Assembly: GCA_036822015.1 (NCBI GenBank)
Contig: DAISIL010000004.1
Span: 39,704-103,703, forward strand
DNA length: 64,000 nucleotides
Reading direction: 5' to 3'
Source of the DNA: DAISIL01 sp036822015
GTDB taxonomy: Bacteria; Bacteroidota; Bacteroidia; Cytophagales; Bernardetiaceae
Position numbers and translations under genes: made by a program. Of this stretch, positions 62,437 through 64,000 are shown piece after piece. Below the pieces are notes generated by a model that saw only the letters and a list, made by a program, of their open reading frames with translations, ran no database searches and was not told where the DNA came from. Every line of letters starts with the position of its first letter. Within the stretch, counting starts at the first letter, position 1.

Positions 62437-62513
62437 GGTTCATTAGCTCAGTTGGTTAGAGCATCTGACTGTTAATCAGAGGGTCCCAGGTTCAAGTCCT
62501 GGATGAACCGCCA
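62437..62513 (+). tRNA. tRNA-Asn (GTT anticodon)
   Basis: 77 nucleotides including an encoded CCA (62511-62513). Acceptor arms GGTTCAT and ATGAACC pair fully; D-stem GCTC/GAGC with AGTTGGTTA loop; anticodon stem TCTGA/TCAGA with loop CTGTTAA, anticodon GTT at 62471-62473; T-stem CCAGG/CCTGG with loop TTCAAGT. Discriminator base G. Confidence 0.97.
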
Positions 62514-62525
62514 CCTTACACACGA

Positions 62526-62572
62526 TCCAGATACGTCTTCAAGCCTGCTTGTCTCGTATCTGGATTTTTTTT
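62526..62572 (+). terminator. Intrinsic terminator of tRNA-Asn
   Basis: A 10-bp perfect stem (TCCAGATACG at 62526-62535, CGTATCTGGA at 62555-62564), a 19-base loop, and eight Ts at 62565-62572. It sits 12 bases after the tRNA and just before the phosphatase gene. Confidence 0.88.
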
Positions 62573-62593
62573 GAACCTTTTTTTCTTCTCGAT

Positions 62594-63313
62594 GTGCCTG
62601 CCGAACTTGATATATGCCTGACCCCCGATCTGCTGCACCTCTACGACCTGACGGGTAAAGTCGTCGTGGTGGTGGATATTTTTAGGGCAACCTCCTGTAT
62701 GGTCGCGGGTTTGGGCAGCGGCGTAACAGAGATTGTTCCCGTCCTGACGATAGAAGAATGCTACGCTTACAAGCCGATGGGCTACGTGCTGGCCGGCGAG
62801 CGCAACGGTATCGCCATAGAGGATTTTGACCTCGGCAACTCTCCCCTGGGCTTCATTCGTCCAGAATTGGCGGGCAAAAAAATTGCGATGACAACCACCA
62901 ACGGCACCAAAGCCTTATCGCTCTCGCGGGCAGCCGACCAGGTGATTGTGGGCGCTTTTCTCAATATCCAGACCGTGATCGACTACCTACGCGCCGCCCA
63001 AAAAGACGTGCTGTTGGTTTGTGCCGGCTGGCGCGGCAACGTCAATATGGAAGATACGCTTTTTGCGGGAGCCGTAGCCGAGCAGCTCGCTGCCGATCTG
63101 CAACTTGAAAGCGATACCGTGCAGCTATCCCGCATCCTGTATGCCCGAGCTTTGGCGGCTCCCAGCCTGCAAGCATTTTTGGAGTACTCGAAGCACTACC
63201 AACGCCTCGTTACCCGCGATCCTGCCGTGGAAGCAGACCTGGCCTTCAACCTCACCCTCAACAGCTACCCCGTTTTGCCTTACCTGGATGGTGAACGGCT
63301 GCTTTTGCTGTAG
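62594..63313 (+). CDS. ComB-family 2-phosphosulfolactate phosphatase
   Basis: 239 residues from a GTG at 62594. A longer frame from a TTG at 62549 runs through the tRNA terminator and adds residues not seen in the family; the GTG gives MPAELDICLTPDLLHLYDL. Motifs: VVVVDIFRATSCMVAGL, AGERNGIAIEDFDLGNSP and KIAMTTTNGTKAL, then CAGWRGNVNMEDTLFAG. ComB hydrolyses 2-phosphosulfolactate in coenzyme M synthesis, but bacterial members occur without that pathway and may make sulfolactate or act on another phosphate ester. Confidence 0.87.
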   Translation: MPAELDICLTPDLLHLYDLTGKVVVVVDIFRATSCMVAGLGSGVTEIVPVLTIEECYAYKPMGYVLAGERNGIAIEDFDLGNSPLGFIRPELAGKKIAMTTTNGTKALSLSRAADQVIVGAFLNIQTVIDYLRAAQKDVLLVCAGWRGNVNMEDTLFAGAVAEQLAADLQLESDTVQLSRILYARALAAPSLQAFLEYSKHYQRLVTRDPAVEADLAFNLTLNSYPVLPYLDGERLLLL

Positions 63314-63322
63314 GCTTTTTTG

Positions 63323-63345
63323 TGTATCTTTGTCGCAAAGATACA
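63323..63345. promoter_or_regulatory. Palindromic -7 promoter region before the FAD reductase gene
   Basis: TGTATCTTTG-TCG-CAAAGATACA is a perfect 10-bp inverted repeat with a 3-base centre. Each arm contains TATCTTTG, the -7 consensus, on opposite strands (plus copy 63325-63332). It ends three bases before the ATG at 63349. It could be a divergent promoter pair or an operator. Confidence 0.65.
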
Positions 63346-63348
63346 TGT

Positions 63349-64000
63349 ATGTCCCTTGAATATGATTTGATTGTTGTCGGTAGCGGTGTCTCGGGTAGCA
63401 TGACTGCCTACCGAGCCGCTCAGGCAGGGCTACGGGTAGCCATCCTCGAAAAAGAAACCCTGCCCCGCTACAAAACCTGCGGTGGTGGCTTAACCTACCA
63501 AGCCCGCCAACTCCTCCCCGATCTCCCGCCCGAAGTCCTCGAGTATGAGGGCTACGAAGTAGATTTGCACTTCATCCAACAAGACCGCACCTACCGCGTC
63601 CGTCGGGAGCAGCCCGTCGTCAGTATGGCCATGCGGGCAAACCTGGATCAGTTTATCGCCCAACAAGCCCAAAATGCTGGCGCGATCTTACACGACCAAA
63701 CCCGCTTTGAGGGAGCCACCCCAACGGGCAAAGGATGGAATGTCCAGACCTCCCAGGGGAAAATTTCGACGCAGTATATCATCGCTGCTGATGGTGCCAA
63801 CAGCCTTGTTGCTAAGCAGTTGGGTTGGAAAAAAGAAACGCGCCTCATGGCCCGTGCCACCGAATATGAGGTTTATGTAAGCCCTGAAGAGCAAGCGCGA
63901 TTGAGCGAACGCACCCGCATCGACTTTGAGGGCATTCCGGCTGGCTATGCCTGGGTATTCCCCAAACGCGATCATCTTTCCATCGGTTTGGGGATGTTCA
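63349..64000 (+). CDS. FAD-dependent geranylgeranyl reductase-family oxidoreductase (partial)
   Basis: 217 codons from the ATG at 63349, still open at the window edge. The Rossmann FAD loop LIVVGSGVSGSMTAYRAAQAG near residue 8 (in parts) is followed by AILEKETLPRYKTCGGGL, which is the geranylgeranyl reductase-type cofactor motif, and IIAADGANSLVAKQLGW. Members reduce isoprenoid chains, or act on menaquinone or other lipid substrates; the exact substrate is not predictable from the N-terminal two-thirds. Confidence 0.88.
   Translation, partial: MSLEYDLIVVGSGVSGSMTAYRAAQAGLRVAILEKETLPRYKTCGGGLTYQARQLLPDLPPEVLEYEGYEVDLHFIQQDRTYRVRREQPVVSMAMRANLDQFIAQQAQNAGAILHDQTRFEGATPTGKGWNVQTSQGKISTQYIIAADGANSLVAKQLGWKKETRLMARATEYEVYVSPEEQARLSERTRIDFEGIPAGYAWVFPKRDHLSIGLGMF

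Overview
The window reads as chromosomal DNA of a free-living member of the Bacteroidota, probably a Cytophagia-type glider. Three things support this. First, lineage-restricted families occur: PorP/SprF, a giant adhesin with a CHU_C-type gliding C-terminal domain, and DUF3098, DUF4112 and DUF4835 proteins. Second, many promoters match the Bacteroidota -7 element TAnnTTTG. Third, Shine-Dalgarno sequences are generally absent. The genus cannot be fixed from the sequence. A run of 10 Ns at 38142-38151 shows a draft assembly. I see no insertion sequence, prophage, CRISPR array or rRNA, and no stretch over 300 bases without a gene.

Layout. 1-9.6 kb (minus strand): the N-terminal part of an 8-helix membrane protein that runs off the left edge, uvrA, a small secreted protein, then a signalling/export module (siaB-like kinase, siaC-like phosphoprotein, TerB-like/ABCG-type transporter, lipoprotein). 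9.8-12.6 kb: ftsX, a DUF3098 gene, a thioesterase and galE in one plus-strand operon. 12.5-20.7 kb: a second copy of the small secreted family, a receiver-histidine kinase, a TPR protein, an MsbA-type exporter, a zinc-ribbon protein, two envelope proteins and a YdcF-type protein. 20.8-25 kb: amino acid biosynthesis (thrB, aroB, asd) with a LytTR regulator and a rhodanese. 25-30 kb: an acyl-ACP desaturase, an SGNH hydrolase, and a FecR-like/CHASE2 pair. 30-35.4 kb: a type IX secretion block with PorP/SprF and a 1294-residue repeat adhesin, then a DUF4112 protein. 35.4-37.3 kb: a HAMP-SpoIIE phosphatase resembling SiaA.

37.5-46.7 kb: an LpxH-like phosphoesterase broken by the assembly gap, a glycosyltransferase, hemN, an IscA-type protein, hisIE, a sodium:solute symporter, and sbcC on the opposite strand. 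46.7-49.9 kb (minus): a ddl - PASTA - queD - sbcC string with an unusually long D-Ala-D-Ala ligase. 50-53.7 kb: a biotinyl carrier protein, an MscS-type channel, a CAP-SPOR protein and purE. 53.8-58.2 kb: a five-gene sugar nucleotide operon (UDP-sugar dehydrogenase, aminotransferase, N-acetyltransferase, HisH-like, HisF-like) that probably makes a diacetamido or acetamidino uronic acid for surface polysaccharide. 58.2-64 kb: a PAS histidine kinase, a phzF - DUF4835 - queA operon (minus), tRNA-Asn with a promoter and terminator, a ComB-like phosphatase and a FAD-dependent reductase that runs off the right edge.

The best candidate for an undescribed system is the minus-strand module at 4.3-9.6 kb. 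It joins SiaB/SiaC-type phospho-switch proteins to an ABC transporter that carries a TerB-like domain and a roughly 240-residue outer loop, plus a lipoprotein. A matching HAMP-PP2C phosphatase lies elsewhere in the window. Other points of interest are the leaderless-type promoter/start arrangement, a palindromic promoter at 63.3 kb, the extended Ddl, and the sugar operon that borrows HisH/HisF.
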